64,000 nt of DNA. Source: Muriicola sp. Z0-33 (GTDB taxonomy: Bacteria > Bacteroidota > Bacteroidia > Flavobacteriales > Flavobacteriaceae). Below the pieces are notes generated by a model that was not told where the DNA came from, did no database searches, and saw only the letters and a program-made list of their open reading frames with translations. Numbering within the stretch: the first letter of the stretch is position 1; each line of letters opens with the position of its first letter. A program made the position numbers and the translations under genes. This document shows, piece after piece, positions 43,814 to 54,900 of this stretch. Where the stretch lies: positions 124,001-188,000 of the forward strand of contig NZ_JAFMPW010000005.1 of assembly GCF_026126425.1 (NCBI RefSeq), written 5' to 3'.

Positions 43814-45598
43814 TTACTTGCTAAAGTTAATCAACTTTCTTCTGTATGCCGTCAGAAGTTTAGATTTTGAGATAAAACCATGGTACTTACCTTCTTTGAT
43901 TACAGGAAGGTTCCATGCACCGCTGTCCTGAAATTTCTGCATCACCTCCTGCATGCTGTCAGTATCATAAAATATGTGTTCCGGGGCATTTTGCATAAGG
44001 GTTTCAACGCGCATTTTATCGTAAACTGAGGTGTCGAACATAAATTCTCGTATATCATCGAGAAGTACAATTCCTTTTAGTACCCCTTCGGTATCTATTA
44101 CTGGAAAAATATTCCGCTGAGATTTCGCTACAGAGGTGTGTAACATTTCACCGAGTGTCATGCTTTGCCTTACAGGCTTGAAGTCTTTTTCTATAACATC
44201 GTCTAATTGCATCAGAGTGAGTACTGTCTGATCTTTATTGTGAGTAAGCAAAGCTCCAATTTTGGCCAGTTCCCGGGTATAAATGGTATAATCAATAGCA
44301 TTTTTGGTAATGAGATATGAAATAGCGGCTGTGATCATCAATGGAACAAATAGTTCGTATCCTCCGGTGATTTCAGCAATCAGGAATATTGCTGTAAGCG
44401 GAGCATGAAGCACTCCGGCAATAAGACCCGCCATCCCGATAAGGGTAAAATTGCTCTCGCTTACCACTATATTCAGACCGGAGTTATTAATAACCTTTGC
44501 AACAACATTTCCCAGGGCACTGCCCATTACCATTGTTGGAATGAATATTCCGCCGGCTCCACCTGCTGCAAAAGTTGTGGTCATTGCAACAGCTTTAAAA
44601 ATAGTTATTCCAAAAAGCAGGGCGATAACCACCCATATGTTATCTATATATTGGTCGAAGGGGGTAGTTCCCAGGGCCGCCAGGTGATCTCCTTTTAAAA
44701 GATTATTGATAAAACCAAAACCTTCACCATAGAGGGGTGGAATAAAATATAGCATAACACCAATGGCCAAACCCCCTACCAATAATTTGTACTTAGGGCT
44801 TCTGAATCTTTCAAAAAACTTCAGGATACCAAAGTACATTTTGGTAAAATAAATGGAGGCGAAGGCAGTACCCACGCCAAGTACAATATAAAAGAAGGTA
44901 TCCCTGATTTCGAACCTGTCGGTGATATTAAAATTAAACAAGGTTTCATCGCCCAGAAAGAAGTAGGATGTAAGCACCCCGGATATTGAAGCCAGTAATA
45001 ATGGCAACATAGATAACATGGTAAGGTCCAGGCTAAACACTTCCACTGCAAAAATAATTGCCGCAATAGGAGACTGAAAGATAGATGCTATAGCTCCTGC
45101 AGAGGCACACGCAATTAACAAAGAGCGGGTCTTTGAGTTCACATGTAAAAGTCTTCCAAAATTGGAACTGATTGCGGCTCCTGACGCAACCGCTGGTCCA
45201 AGAAGCCCCACAGACCCTCCAAAACCAACCGTAAGGGGAGCGGTAATTAAGGGGGTGTACATCTTTTTGTAGTTTATGATTCCTTTCTTTTTGGATAAGG
45301 CATAAAGAATAGATGAAATAGCATGTTCCAGTTTTGCCCGATGCACAAATTTCACATATAGGTAGACCAGGGTAAGTCCGAGTATAGGAATAATGAAATA
45401 GAGTTGATTATTAGAGAACACAATTCCTTTCTCTAATAGGGATGCTATGAAATAGGTGCCATTTTTTAGCACCACAGCCGCCAAACCTGCAAGAAAACCT
45501 ACAATTACACTTAAAATTTGAATGAAGGTCTTATTAGAAATATGTTTGTACCTCCACTTGAGAAATTTAGTAAACAAAATACTGCTTCGGTTAGGCAT
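43814..45598 (-). CDS. ClC-family chloride channel with CBS domains
   Basis: About 594 aa from the ATG at 45598. The frame reaches a TTG at 45613, but a -7-like element overlaps that point. It has a ClC membrane core (about 30-430) and two C-terminal CBS domains ending LPVIKEGKYHGFISKSKLL. The first ion-pathway motif reads GSVGLLGPAVASG, where most family members have GxEGP, so the gating glutamate position holds Leu133. The later GGIFIPTMVMGSALG filter is normal. Loss of this Glu in studied ClC proteins uncouples proton exchange, so passive chloride conduction is likely (inferred). Confidence 0.93.
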   Translation of the reverse strand: MPNRSSILFTKFLKWRYKHISNKTFIQILSVIVGFLAGLAAVVLKNGTYFIASLLEKGIVFSNNQLYFIIPILGLTLVYLYVKFVHRAKLEHAISSILYALSKKKGIINYKKMYTPLITAPLTVGFGGSVGLLGPAVASGAAISSNFGRLLHVNSKTRSLLIACASAGAIASIFQSPIAAIIFAVEVFSLDLTMLSMLPLLLASISGVLTSYFFLGDETLFNFNITDRFEIRDTFFYIVLGVGTAFASIYFTKMYFGILKFFERFRSPKYKLLVGGLAIGVMLYFIPPLYGEGFGFINNLLKGDHLAALGTTPFDQYIDNIWVVIALLFGITIFKAVAMTTTFAAGGAGGIFIPTMVMGSALGNVVAKVINNSGLNIVVSESNFTLIGMAGLIAGVLHAPLTAIFLIAEITGGYELFVPLMITAAISYLITKNAIDYTIYTRELAKIGALLTHNKDQTVLTLMQLDDVIEKDFKPVRQSMTLGEMLHTSVAKSQRNIFPVIDTEGVLKGIVLLDDIREFMFDTSVYDKMRVETLMQNAPEHIFYDTDSMQEVMQKFQDSGAWNLPVIKEGKYHGFISKSKLLTAYRRKLINFSK

Positions 45599-45614
45599 GG
45601 CACAGGTATACAAC

Positions 45615-45622
45615 TAAAGGTA
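45615..45622 (-). promoter_or_regulatory. Possible -7 element of the ClC gene
   Basis: TACCTTTA on the minus strand is one base from TAnnTTTG and lies 16 nt before the ATG at 45598. It supports that start over the TTG at 45613. Confidence 0.4.
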
Positions 45623-45690
45623 CAAAAACCAATAACTTTGGATGGGTACTTTTAAATCTTCTGCAAATTGGTTTTTCCTCATTGAGAATT

Positions 45691-47451
45691 TTACTCCTCG
45701 GATCGGATGTCAAGTTTTAAATTCAGTTCTTCCAATTGTGCATCATCAATAGTGGCCGGGGCATCGATCATTACATCCCTTCCACTGTTGTTCTTTGGAA
45801 AAGCAATAAAATCTCTGATTGTTTCCTGTCCGCCCAATATGGCAACAAGCCGGTCTAACCCAAAAGCAATTCCCCCATGTGGTGGAGCTCCGTATTGAAA
45901 GGCATCCATTAGGAAACCAAATTGGGTATTTGCCTCTTCGGGTGAAAAGCCTAAGTGCCTGAACATTGTAGCCTGCACTTCTTTATCATGAATTCTGATA
46001 GAACCTCCACCAATCTCGTTTCCGTTCAGTACCAGGTCATAGGCATTGGCCCTGACAGCTCCCGGATCTGTATCTAATAATTCTAACTGACCTGGTTTTG
46101 GTGAAGTAAATGGGTGGTGCATAGCATGGTAATTTCCACTTTCCTCATCGAGTTCCAGCAGGGGAAAATCTACTACCCATAGCGGAGCAAATTCTTCGGC
46201 CTTTCTCAGGCCTAACCTTTCTGCCAATTCCATTCTCAAGGCGCTTAGCTGACTTCTTGTAGCATTTATTTCACCAGACAAAATACAAATCAGATCTCCT
46301 GCATTGGCGTTGGTAATCTCTGCCCATTTTTCAAGGTCTTCCTGATCGTAGAATTTATCTACTGACGATTTATAGGAACCATCCTCATTGCATTTTACAT
46401 ATACCATTCCTTTAGCACCTACCTGAGGCCTTCTTACCCAATCTACAAGCTTATCTATCTCCTTTCTGGTATAAGAAGCACCACCCGGCACAGCGATACC
46501 AACAACAATTTCTGCGTCATTAAAAATTCCAAATTCCCGGTGTTTGGCTACTTCATTAAGATCGCCGAATTCCATTCCGAAACGTATGTCGGGCTTATCA
46601 TTCCCAAACCTTCTGAGCGCTTCATCGTAGGTAATCCTTGGAAAATCTTCGCATTCTATTCCCTTGAGTTCCTTAAGCAAATGTTTTGTCAGACCTTCAA
46701 AGGCATTGAGGATGTCTTCCTGTTCCACAAAAGACATTTCACAATCTATCTGAGTAAATTCAGGTTGCCTGTCTGCCCTTAGATCTTCATCTCTGAAACA
46801 TTTCACTATCTGGAAGTACTTATCCATGCCACCAACCATCAGGAGCTGTTTAAAGGTCTGGGGAGATTGTGGCAACGCATAGAATTGTCCCTGGTTCATC
46901 CTGCTTGGTACCACAAAATCTCTTGCTCCCTCAGGAGTAGACTTTATTAGGTAAGGAGTTTCCACTTCAATAAAACCCTGACCAGATAAATACTTTCGTA
47001 CCTCCATGGTTACCATGCTTCTGAAAATTAGATTGTCCTTTACCGGATTTCTTCTAATATCCAGATAGCGGTATTTCATACGTAAATCTTCCCCTCCATC
47101 CGTCTGGTCTTCAATTGTAAAAGGCGGTAATAAGGCCTCATTTAAAATATGAAGTTCTGAAACCAGAATTTCAATATCACCGGTGGGAATATTAGGATTT
47201 TTAGAGCTCCTTTCTGTTACAGTCCCTTTAACCTGCAGCACAAATTCCCTCCCTATAGCACGCGCCTTTTCCAGTAGGGCCTTGGAAGAACGCTCCTCAT
47301 CAAATACAAGCTGAGTTATCCCATATCTATCTCTAAGGTCTATCCATACGACAAATCCTTTATCCCTTGTTTTATGGGCCCATCCGGCCAGGGTTATTTC
47401 GGTTTCAATGTGCGATGATCGCAATTCACCACAGTTATGGCTTCTGTACAT
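45691..47451 (-). CDS. aspS: Aspartyl-tRNA synthetase
   Basis: A 586-aa class II synthetase of the bacterial type. The OB-fold anticodon domain ([32 protein letters not shown]) leads. Class II motifs follow ([43 protein letters not shown]), then the bacterial GAD insertion, and motif 3 ([16 protein letters not shown]). The end [19 protein letters not shown] is typical. It charges tRNA-Asp in the cytoplasm. Monocistronic on the minus strand, full length. Confidence 0.97.
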   Translation of the reverse strand: MYRSHNCGELRSSHIETEITLAGWAHKTRDKGFVVWIDLRDRYGITQLVFDEERSSKALLEKARAIGREFVLQVKGTVTERSSKNPNIPTGDIEILVSELHILNEALLPPFTIEDQTDGGEDLRMKYRYLDIRRNPVKDNLIFRSMVTMEVRKYLSGQGFIEVETPYLIKSTPEGARDFVVPSRMNQGQFYALPQSPQTFKQLLMVGGMDKYFQIVKCFRDEDLRADRQPEFTQIDCEMSFVEQEDILNAFEGLTKHLLKELKGIECEDFPRITYDEALRRFGNDKPDIRFGMEFGDLNEVAKHREFGIFNDAEIVVGIAVPGGASYTRKEIDKLVDWVRRPQVGAKGMVYVKCNEDGSYKSSVDKFYDQEDLEKWAEITNANAGDLICILSGEINATRSQLSALRMELAERLGLRKAEEFAPLWVVDFPLLELDEESGNYHAMHHPFTSPKPGQLELLDTDPGAVRANAYDLVLNGNEIGGGSIRIHDKEVQATMFRHLGFSPEEANTQFGFLMDAFQYGAPPHGGIAFGLDRLVAILGGQETIRDFIAFPKNNSGRDVMIDAPATIDDAQLEELNLKLDIRSEE

Positions 47452-47642
47452 ATTATGTTTATGGTATTACAGCCGCAAATGTAAGAATATATGTGTTGAA
47501 CCCATTCAATTACATACCAATTTTACAACTAATAATTGCCCTTCTTTTTGATGATTTCATAAAAATAAACCTCAATAATTATGGATATTGAAATAAACTT
47601 CTTTAAATTGGGAAAATAATAGCTAATTCAAAACTTACAGAC

Positions 47643-50564
47643 ATGAAAAAAATTCTTTTAGGAAGAACATTCCTATGGCTATTTCTTGTGGTACCAATCT
47701 TAGGGTTTTCGCAAGGAGTAATCGATGGGAATATTACAGACGCTTCTGATGGTACACCTTTGCCAGGCGTTAATGTGGTAATCAAAGGAACAAGTTCGGG
47801 GACTACTTCGGATTTTGACGGAAACTATGAAATTAATATCAACAGTTTTCCGGCAACATTAGTATTCTCCTCGCTAGGCTATGCGGAACTTGAAATGGAT
47901 GTTACCGGTCCAAGAACTTTAAATGTTTCTCTTAACCAATCCGCGACAGGCCTTGAAGAGGTTGTTGTAACTGGTCTGGGATCATCTATTAAAAGAAGTA
48001 ACCTAGCCAATGCAGTGGCCACAGTGTCATCTGACGAACTGGTAGGTACAACTGCACAAACTACATTAGACGGTGCCTTATATGGTAAGCTGACAGGTGT
48101 AAACATTACATCGTCTTCAGGTGCTCCTGGGGGTGGGTTTGCATTAAGACTTAGGGGAATTTCTTCTATTAATGGAAATAACCAGCCGCTTTATATTGTA
48201 GATGGAGTTTATGTAAACAATACAGAAATTCCTTCAGGATTGCGTTTTGCTTCGGGTGCCAACAGGGGTAACGAAGAAAATTCGGCCAACAGAATTGCAG
48301 ATCTTGATCCTAACGATATTCAGAACATTGAGGTATTAAAAGGAGCTTCTGCGGCTGCCATTTACGGTACACGTGCAAATGCAGGGGTTGTTATCATAAC
48401 AACAAAACGAGGAAAGCAAGGTAAAACAGATATCAGTTTTAGCCAGGATACCGGTTTCAATAAAATAATTAAGAGCCTTGGACTTCGTCCCTGGACGGCA
48501 CAGGCAGTTGAAGATGCTTTTGGCGCAGCTGAGGTTACCCTATACAATCAGGCACTTGCTAATGGAGGCCTAATCGACTATGAAGATGCAATTTATGGGG
48601 AAACAGGTCTGATAACAGATACAAGAATAAGTGCTCGTGGTGGTGGTGAAAAAACGAAATTCTTTATTGGTGCTTCCTACAGGGATGAAGAGGGTATTAT
48701 CAGAAATACCGGATTTGACCGATTTTCCATTAGAGCCAATATTGATCATGAGATATCAAAAACTTTTAGTTTTTCGTCCTCTTCTAATTATGTTCGCAGT
48801 AATTCGAGTAGAAGTTTTACGGGGAATGAGAATGAAGGTGGTTTAAGTTATGGCTATACCCTGGCGTTTACAAGACCATGGATCAGCCAGTATCCTAATT
48901 CATTAGGAGTCTATCCAGACAATCCCAATTATACAGGGAACCCTATATTTGTGAGAGACGAAGCAACAAACGAAGATTCTAATAACAGGCTTATTCAAGG
49001 GATCAAGTTTACTACAAATGTCCTCACTACGGAACAGAATAGAGTAAAGCTGATCTTTAACGGAGGGATAGATTTCCTGGCAAATGAAACCTATGTATAC
49101 GTGCCGGAGACACATCAGGCACAACGTGGTAACCAGAATGGATTTATAGGTGTTGGTAAGAATAACTTCACCAATTACAACTATCAGGGAATTGCAGTTT
49201 GGGATCACGATGCCATGAACGGCGATTTGGCATTAACCACACAAGGGGGTATATCCTATTTAGAGCAACAGACCGATATCGTCTTTAACCAGGCAACACA
49301 ATTGATTCCTAATCAGACCAATCTGGGACAGGGTTCTGCCCAGTCTATTACGCAGACCACTTCAGTAGTGAAAGAATTTGGGTATTTAGGACAATTAGAA
49401 GGGAACTATAAAGACCAGCTTATAGGTACTGTAGGTTATCGTCTGGACAAATCTACCTTAAATGGCGATCCAAATAAGTTCTATGGGTTTCCAAAAGCCT
49501 CTTTAGCAGTAAACCTTCATAATTTTGATTTCTGGAAAGACGGGGCATTAAATCGTCTTAAGTTAAGGGCCGCATATGGGGAAACAGGTTCCTCAGGGGC
49601 ATTTGGTTCTGCCTTTACCGGGCTTGACCAGGTTTCTATTGGCGGCCAGGGAGGGTCTACTATTAATACGCTAAAAGGTGATCCAAATATTGAGCCAGAA
49701 ACTTCATCTGAGTTTGAGGTGGGGATAGATGCCGGACTCTTTAATAAAGTGAGTTTAGAACTTTCGTATTATAACAGAAAAGTTAATGATTTACTATTGA
49801 GCAGAGTACTACCAACCTCTACTGGTTTTGGATCAGAAACTACGAACCTGGCCGATTTAAAAAACCAAGGCCTGGAAGTAGGACTTAATGTGGATGCCTT
49901 CAGTGATGAGAATTTTACCTGGAATTCCAACATAAGTTTCTGGTTCAACAGATCTGAGATCACCAGATTGGATGTTCCTCCTTTTCCACAGCCAGGAGCT
50001 GGATTTGGTTTAGGTCTTGGTACTTTTTATATAGAGCAAGGAAAGCCAGTAACACAACTTGCGGGTAATGTTAATGGCGTACCGACACAGATTGGTGATG
50101 TGGAACCAGATTTCCAAATGGGTTTCAGTAACACCTTTACTATTGCCAAGCAATTTGATGTTTCCTTCTTGCTTCACTGGAAAAAAGGTGGTGAGAATAT
50201 TAACCTTTCCAAATTACTTACAGATTTAGGAGGTACAACACCAGACCTTGATACTCCGGAAGGGATGGAACGTGCTGGCCTTGGATTTGTCGCAGAGCGT
50301 TTTATAGAACCTGCAGGCTACCTTAGGCTACGGGAAGCAGCTGTCTATTACAGATTACCAGACAGCGCACTGGCATTCTTTGGCGATTCTGTATCGGGAG
50401 TCAAATTAGGTGTCTCTGGTAGAAACATCTTTACGATTACAGACTATTCAAGCTATGATCCGGAAACCTCTACCAACGGTGGTGCAGGATTATCATCGGG
50501 AATTGAGGTAACTCCATTTCCGAGTACGAAACAGTTTTACGTGCACCTAAATGTTAACTTCTAA
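47643..50564 (+). CDS. SusC/RagA-family TonB-linked outer-membrane protein
   Basis: A 973-aa outer-membrane transporter: signal peptide ending GFSQ, CarboxypepD_reg-like domain (GVIDGNITDASDGTPLPGVNV), TonB-box-like EEVVVTGLGSSIKRSNLANA, plug with RLRGISSINGNNQPLYIVDGVYVNN and IEVLKGASAAAIYGTRANAGVVIITTKRGK, and a barrel ending YVHLNVNF. It pairs with the SusD gene 10 bp downstream. SusC proteins import glycans or peptides bound by SusD. No glycoside hydrolase or regulator is adjacent, so the substrate is open. Confidence 0.95.
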   Translation: MKKILLGRTFLWLFLVVPILGFSQGVIDGNITDASDGTPLPGVNVVIKGTSSGTTSDFDGNYEININSFPATLVFSSLGYAELEMDVTGPRTLNVSLNQSATGLEEVVVTGLGSSIKRSNLANAVATVSSDELVGTTAQTTLDGALYGKLTGVNITSSSGAPGGGFALRLRGISSINGNNQPLYIVDGVYVNNTEIPSGLRFASGANRGNEENSANRIADLDPNDIQNIEVLKGASAAAIYGTRANAGVVIITTKRGKQGKTDISFSQDTGFNKIIKSLGLRPWTAQAVEDAFGAAEVTLYNQALANGGLIDYEDAIYGETGLITDTRISARGGGEKTKFFIGASYRDEEGIIRNTGFDRFSIRANIDHEISKTFSFSSSSNYVRSNSSRSFTGNENEGGLSYGYTLAFTRPWISQYPNSLGVYPDNPNYTGNPIFVRDEATNEDSNNRLIQGIKFTTNVLTTEQNRVKLIFNGGIDFLANETYVYVPETHQAQRGNQNGFIGVGKNNFTNYNYQGIAVWDHDAMNGDLALTTQGGISYLEQQTDIVFNQATQLIPNQTNLGQGSAQSITQTTSVVKEFGYLGQLEGNYKDQLIGTVGYRLDKSTLNGDPNKFYGFPKASLAVNLHNFDFWKDGALNRLKLRAAYGETGSSGAFGSAFTGLDQVSIGGQGGSTINTLKGDPNIEPETSSEFEVGIDAGLFNKVSLELSYYNRKVNDLLLSRVLPTSTGFGSETTNLADLKNQGLEVGLNVDAFSDENFTWNSNISFWFNRSEITRLDVPPFPQPGAGFGLGLGTFYIEQGKPVTQLAGNVNGVPTQIGDVEPDFQMGFSNTFTIAKQFDVSFLLHWKKGGENINLSKLLTDLGGTTPDLDTPEGMERAGLGFVAERFIEPAGYLRLREAAVYYRLPDSALAFFGDSVSGVKLGVSGRNIFTITDYSSYDPETSTNGGAGLSSGIEVTPFPSTKQFYVHLNVNF

Positions 50565-50574
50565 AAAAAGAGCA

Positions 50575-51894
50575 ATGAAAAAAAATCATATATACAGATC
50601 GAAAAATGCTTTTGCTTTTATTGTGTTTTTAGCGGTAATTATTTCTTCATGTACTTTCGATGAACAAGTAGACCCTAACAGACCAAGTTTAGCAGGAGTT
50701 CAGACAGAAGCCTCACAAAACCAGTTAAATAACCTGATTGTGGGGATAGAAGCAAGAATGAGAAACAACCTGGCCATCCAGACTACAGGGTCTGGTACCA
50801 TGGCGAGAGAGTTATATCTTTTTGACGCAGACCCCAGGAATACGGGAGATTTATTAGGGGCTAACGGCAGTACCTTGGATAACAACACTTTTTATTCTAC
50901 TGCTCCATGGGGAGCCAGATACAGGGCGATAAAAAATGCCAATATTCTGCTGCTTGCACTAGATAATACCACCTCAATTTCTGATACTCAGAAAGCAGGT
51001 TATAGAGGTTTTGCAAAAACCATCATTGCCTATGAATTAATAGAAGTATTAAAGTCGTACAACAGTGCTAGGGTAGAAGTAGCCGATCCGGATAATCTCG
51101 GGCCTATATTGGATTTCAACGCAGCCTTGTCTGCTGCTACTACTATGCTCAATGATGCACTTTCGGACCTTAATAGCGCTGGTTCTTCCTTTTCATTTAG
51201 CCTGGCAGGTTTCAATGGTTTTGATACGCCGGCTACGTTTGCCGAATTCAATAGAGCCACAGCCGCAGTTGCTGCCCTTTATGCCGGTGATGGAGGTACG
51301 GCATTGAGCGCTTTAGGAGGTTCTTATTTTGACCTGGCAGGAGATTTAACCATAGGGCCCAAACATGAGTTTAGCCTGGATTCTGGTGATATTACCAATG
51401 GATTGTTTAAGATTCCTGACAACAATGGGGATCAGATCATTGTTCATGACTCCTGGCTTGCGGATGCTGAGGCTGGTGATACCAGGGTTACAACAAAGAC
51501 TTCTGTAAGGGCTAATCCTACCACTCAGGACGGTTTATCAGGAACCAATCAGACGGCTTTATACGCCTCTAACATTTCTCCGATAGATATGATCCGGAAC
51601 GAAGAGCTTATTCTAGTTTATGCTGAAGCCAGTATTCTTGCTGGGAACTTGCAGGATGCAGAGGATGCATTGAATGTAATTAGAAATGCTGCCGGTCTGG
51701 CAAATTATGCCGGAGCCCAGACAGTGGATGCGCTTACAACAGAAATGCTAAATCAAAGACGTTATTCTTTGTGGGCAGAAAATCATAGAATGTTTGATCT
51801 CAGAAGATATAACCTTTCTTCGAGCTTGCCAATTGATAGGGCAGGAGATCAGGTCTTCAATGTATTGCCAGTGCCTTTATCTGAGAATGAATAA
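50575..51894 (+). CDS. SusD/RagB-family nutrient-binding lipoprotein
   Basis: A 439-aa surface lipoprotein from the ATG at 50575, preferred because it starts a basic N-terminus and leads into the lipobox IISSC. The frame also begins at 50551, inside susC. Family features are the TPR-type helices (WGARYRAIKNANILLLAL, GFAKTIIAYELIEVLKSYN), RNEELILVYAEASILAG and the C-terminal RRYSLWAENHRMFDLRRYN. It binds the substrate and closes over the SusC barrel. Followed by a strong bidirectional terminator. Confidence 0.94.
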   Translation: MKKNHIYRSKNAFAFIVFLAVIISSCTFDEQVDPNRPSLAGVQTEASQNQLNNLIVGIEARMRNNLAIQTTGSGTMARELYLFDADPRNTGDLLGANGSTLDNNTFYSTAPWGARYRAIKNANILLLALDNTTSISDTQKAGYRGFAKTIIAYELIEVLKSYNSARVEVADPDNLGPILDFNAALSAATTMLNDALSDLNSAGSSFSFSLAGFNGFDTPATFAEFNRATAAVAALYAGDGGTALSALGGSYFDLAGDLTIGPKHEFSLDSGDITNGLFKIPDNNGDQIIVHDSWLADAEAGDTRVTTKTSVRANPTTQDGLSGTNQTALYASNISPIDMIRNEELILVYAEASILAGNLQDAEDALNVIRNAAGLANYAGAQTVDALTTEMLNQRRYSLWAENHRMFDLRRYNLSSSLPIDRAGDQVFNVLPVPLSENE

Positions 51895-51915
51895 ACTGGT
51901 GAGCAGAATTATAAT

Positions 51916-51947
51916 AAAAGCCCCGGCGCATGCGTCGGGGCTTTTTT
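51916..51947. terminator. Bidirectional terminator between SusD and RND genes
   Basis: AAAAGCCCCGGCG and CGTCGGGGCTTTT form a GC-rich stem (one G-U) around a CATG-containing loop, with A/U tracts on both sides. It ends both the SusD gene and the convergent efflux operon. Confidence 0.9.
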
Positions 51948-51966
51948 AATGTTTAGCTGATACTGA

Positions 51967-54900
51967 TTAAGCAGCCAGATCCAGATTTTTGCTTTCTTGT
52001 TTACTGCTTTTGTTTCGGTTTCTTAGCCAGATTTTTAAACGGTAAACTATATTAAAAAGTACCGGGACTATTATTAATGTCAGGAAGGTGGCAACAATCA
52101 GCCCAAAGATTACCGTCCACGCCAAAGGCCCCCAGAATATCACATTATCCCCGCCAACATAAATATTTGGATTGAATTCTGAGAAAAGGGAAAAGAAATC
52201 AATATTAAGCCCTATTGCCAGGGGAATTAGCCCTAGTACCGTTGTAATAGCAGTTAGAATTACAGGACGTAACCTGGCTTTTCCTCCTTTTGTAATTATT
52301 TCAGTGACTTCGGGCATGCTTAATAAGTCTTTCTCATCTTTATTAAGGGCCACCTTTTTCCGGTCTATAAGGATCTGGGTATAATCTAGCAGAACCACCC
52401 CATTATTCACTACAATACCAGCTAAGGAGATAATCCCCATCATGGTCATCATAATTACAAAAGACCAACCGGTGAGCATTAAACCGCCAAACACTCCGAT
52501 AAAACTTAAGAAAATGGCAATCATAATAATTATTGGCTTGGAAATACCGCCAAATTGGAATATCAGGATGAGCATAATTAAACCAAGACCTGAGAAGAAG
52601 GCCCCTACCAGAAATTGCTGTTGCTTATTCTGCTCCTCAATTTCGCCCGTATAGTCTATTTTAATATCAGGAGGAAGGCCTTTAAAATCGGCCATGGCAT
52701 CCTGGATCTGGTTCACAATTAGCGCTGCATTTCCCCCTGGTCTGAGCCCGGAGTAAACAGTAACTACCCTTTTTCCTCCCTGGTGTTTTATTGCACTAAA
52801 ACCAGAAGAATTTCGCTGTGTTGCCACAGTCGACACCGGGACTTCTTTTATTTGTCCTGAGGCCTGATCGCGGAAGATGATATTCTGATTAAAAAGGGCA
52901 CTTTTATCAAAACGAAGGTCTTCCTTAAACCGGATATTTATGTCGTAATCCTCCCCATCAACTTTGTAAACCCCGGCTTTTTCCCCGAATAATGATCGTC
53001 TTAATTGCTGACCAACCTGTCCTACGGCAACGCCAAGTTCCCCGGCTTTTTGCCGGTCTACTACCACCTGTAAAGATGGCTTACTTTTATTTACATCTAT
53101 TTTCAATTCTTCAATACCATCAATGTTCTTGGTATTGATGAAATTGCGAATGTCCTCAGCAGTACTTATCAATTCATCATAATCCTTGCCTTCGAGTTCT
53201 ACGCTGATTGCATATCCTGCCGAGGGGGCATTGCCATCTTTTTCAACAGAAATGGCAACCCCCGGATAAACGCCGGTGAGTTCTTCCTGTATTTCACTTC
53301 TCAGCTCTTCTGTATCTCTTCCATCACGGTATTTATACTCTCTCATAGAAACAGTGACTTTGCCCCTATGTGGCATTTCCGCAGCGGAACCCCCATCGGT
53401 TTGGGGATTTCCGGCTCCTTCACCCACCTGAGACACCGCAGATTCTACCAAATAATTGAAATCACCATTTGTATATTTTGGCCTATTAGCAATTTCAAAC
53501 ACTCTCTTTTCTATCTCTTTGGTAAGTTTATTTGTTTTCTCAATAGCAGTACCCTGGGGGTATTCTATATAAGCATAGATCTCATTTGGGGTGTTGTCCG
53601 GGAAAAACTCAATTTTGGTTCTTCCTGCACCCACTGAAATGCCAAACAATATAATTGTCCCGATCAGGAGGAATACGGTGGCTCCGAAATACCAATATAC
53701 ATTTCTTCCTTTAAGTGCATGTTTTATTCGGCGCTCATACCAATTTTCAAAACGCACCATAGTGACTTTCTGAAACTTTAATGCCCATTTCTTGAGGGCA
53801 TATTTATATACCCAAAACATCATTGCCGTAACTATCATAACCGTACCCAGACCTCTCATGTCTCCGCCAAAAATGAGGATAAAGAGCCCAAAGCCACCCA
53901 GGATTAAACTTATTCTGATCAATTGCTTTATTTTGAGTTCCTTTTCTCCCAATTCCATGAATTGAGAAACCAACATGGAATTCATAAAAATGGCAACAAA
54001 TAAAGAAGAACCCAACACCACGGAAAGTGTTATTGGGAAATATATCATGAACTGTCCAAATATTCCTGGCCAAAGTCCCAGGGGCACAAAAGCAGCTACA
54101 GTAGTTACGGTAGAAATAATAATTGGAAAGGCTATTTCTCCTATTCCTTTTTTGGCCGCCTCGGTTCTGGACATCCCTTCACTCATTAAACGATACACGT
54201 TTTCTACTACAACAATCCCATTATCTACCATCATTCCAAGCCCCATTATCATTCCAAAGAGGATCATGGTATTGAGGGTATATCCCAGATTATTCAAGAT
54301 CATAAAAGACATGAACATAGACATTGGGATTGCAAAACCAACAAACAGGGCATTTCTAAACCCAAGGAAGAACATAAGAACAGTTACCACCAAAATGATT
54401 CCGAAGATGATATTGTTAACTAAATCGTCTACCTGATTCAAAGTTCGTCCGGAGGAATCATTGGCTATAGAAATATTCAGGTCTGGCGGGAAATAATTTT
54501 GTTGGTTCTCCTTTACGATCTCCCTGATTTTTGTGGTGGCTTCGATAGTGTTTTTACCAGACCTTTTCTTTATGTCTAGCATTACTACACTCTCTCCAAA
54601 CTCACGGGCATATGTAGTTTTTTCCTCTTCGTCAAATGAGATTTCCGCAATGTCTTTTAAATAAACGGCGCCATTTTCTGACTTGACTACAAATTCATTC
54701 AGATCCTCGGGCTTTTCTATTTCGCCTAAAACCCTGATGGTCCTCCTTTGTTCGCTTGTTTTTATATTTCCGGCAGACATGGTCATATTGCCATTGCTGA
54801 TAGCGCCGATGACATCCTGGAAGCTAACTTTGGCAGCCATCATTTTGTATACGTCCAGGGCTACCTCTACTTCTTTTTCCTGAGCGCCACGGATATTTAC

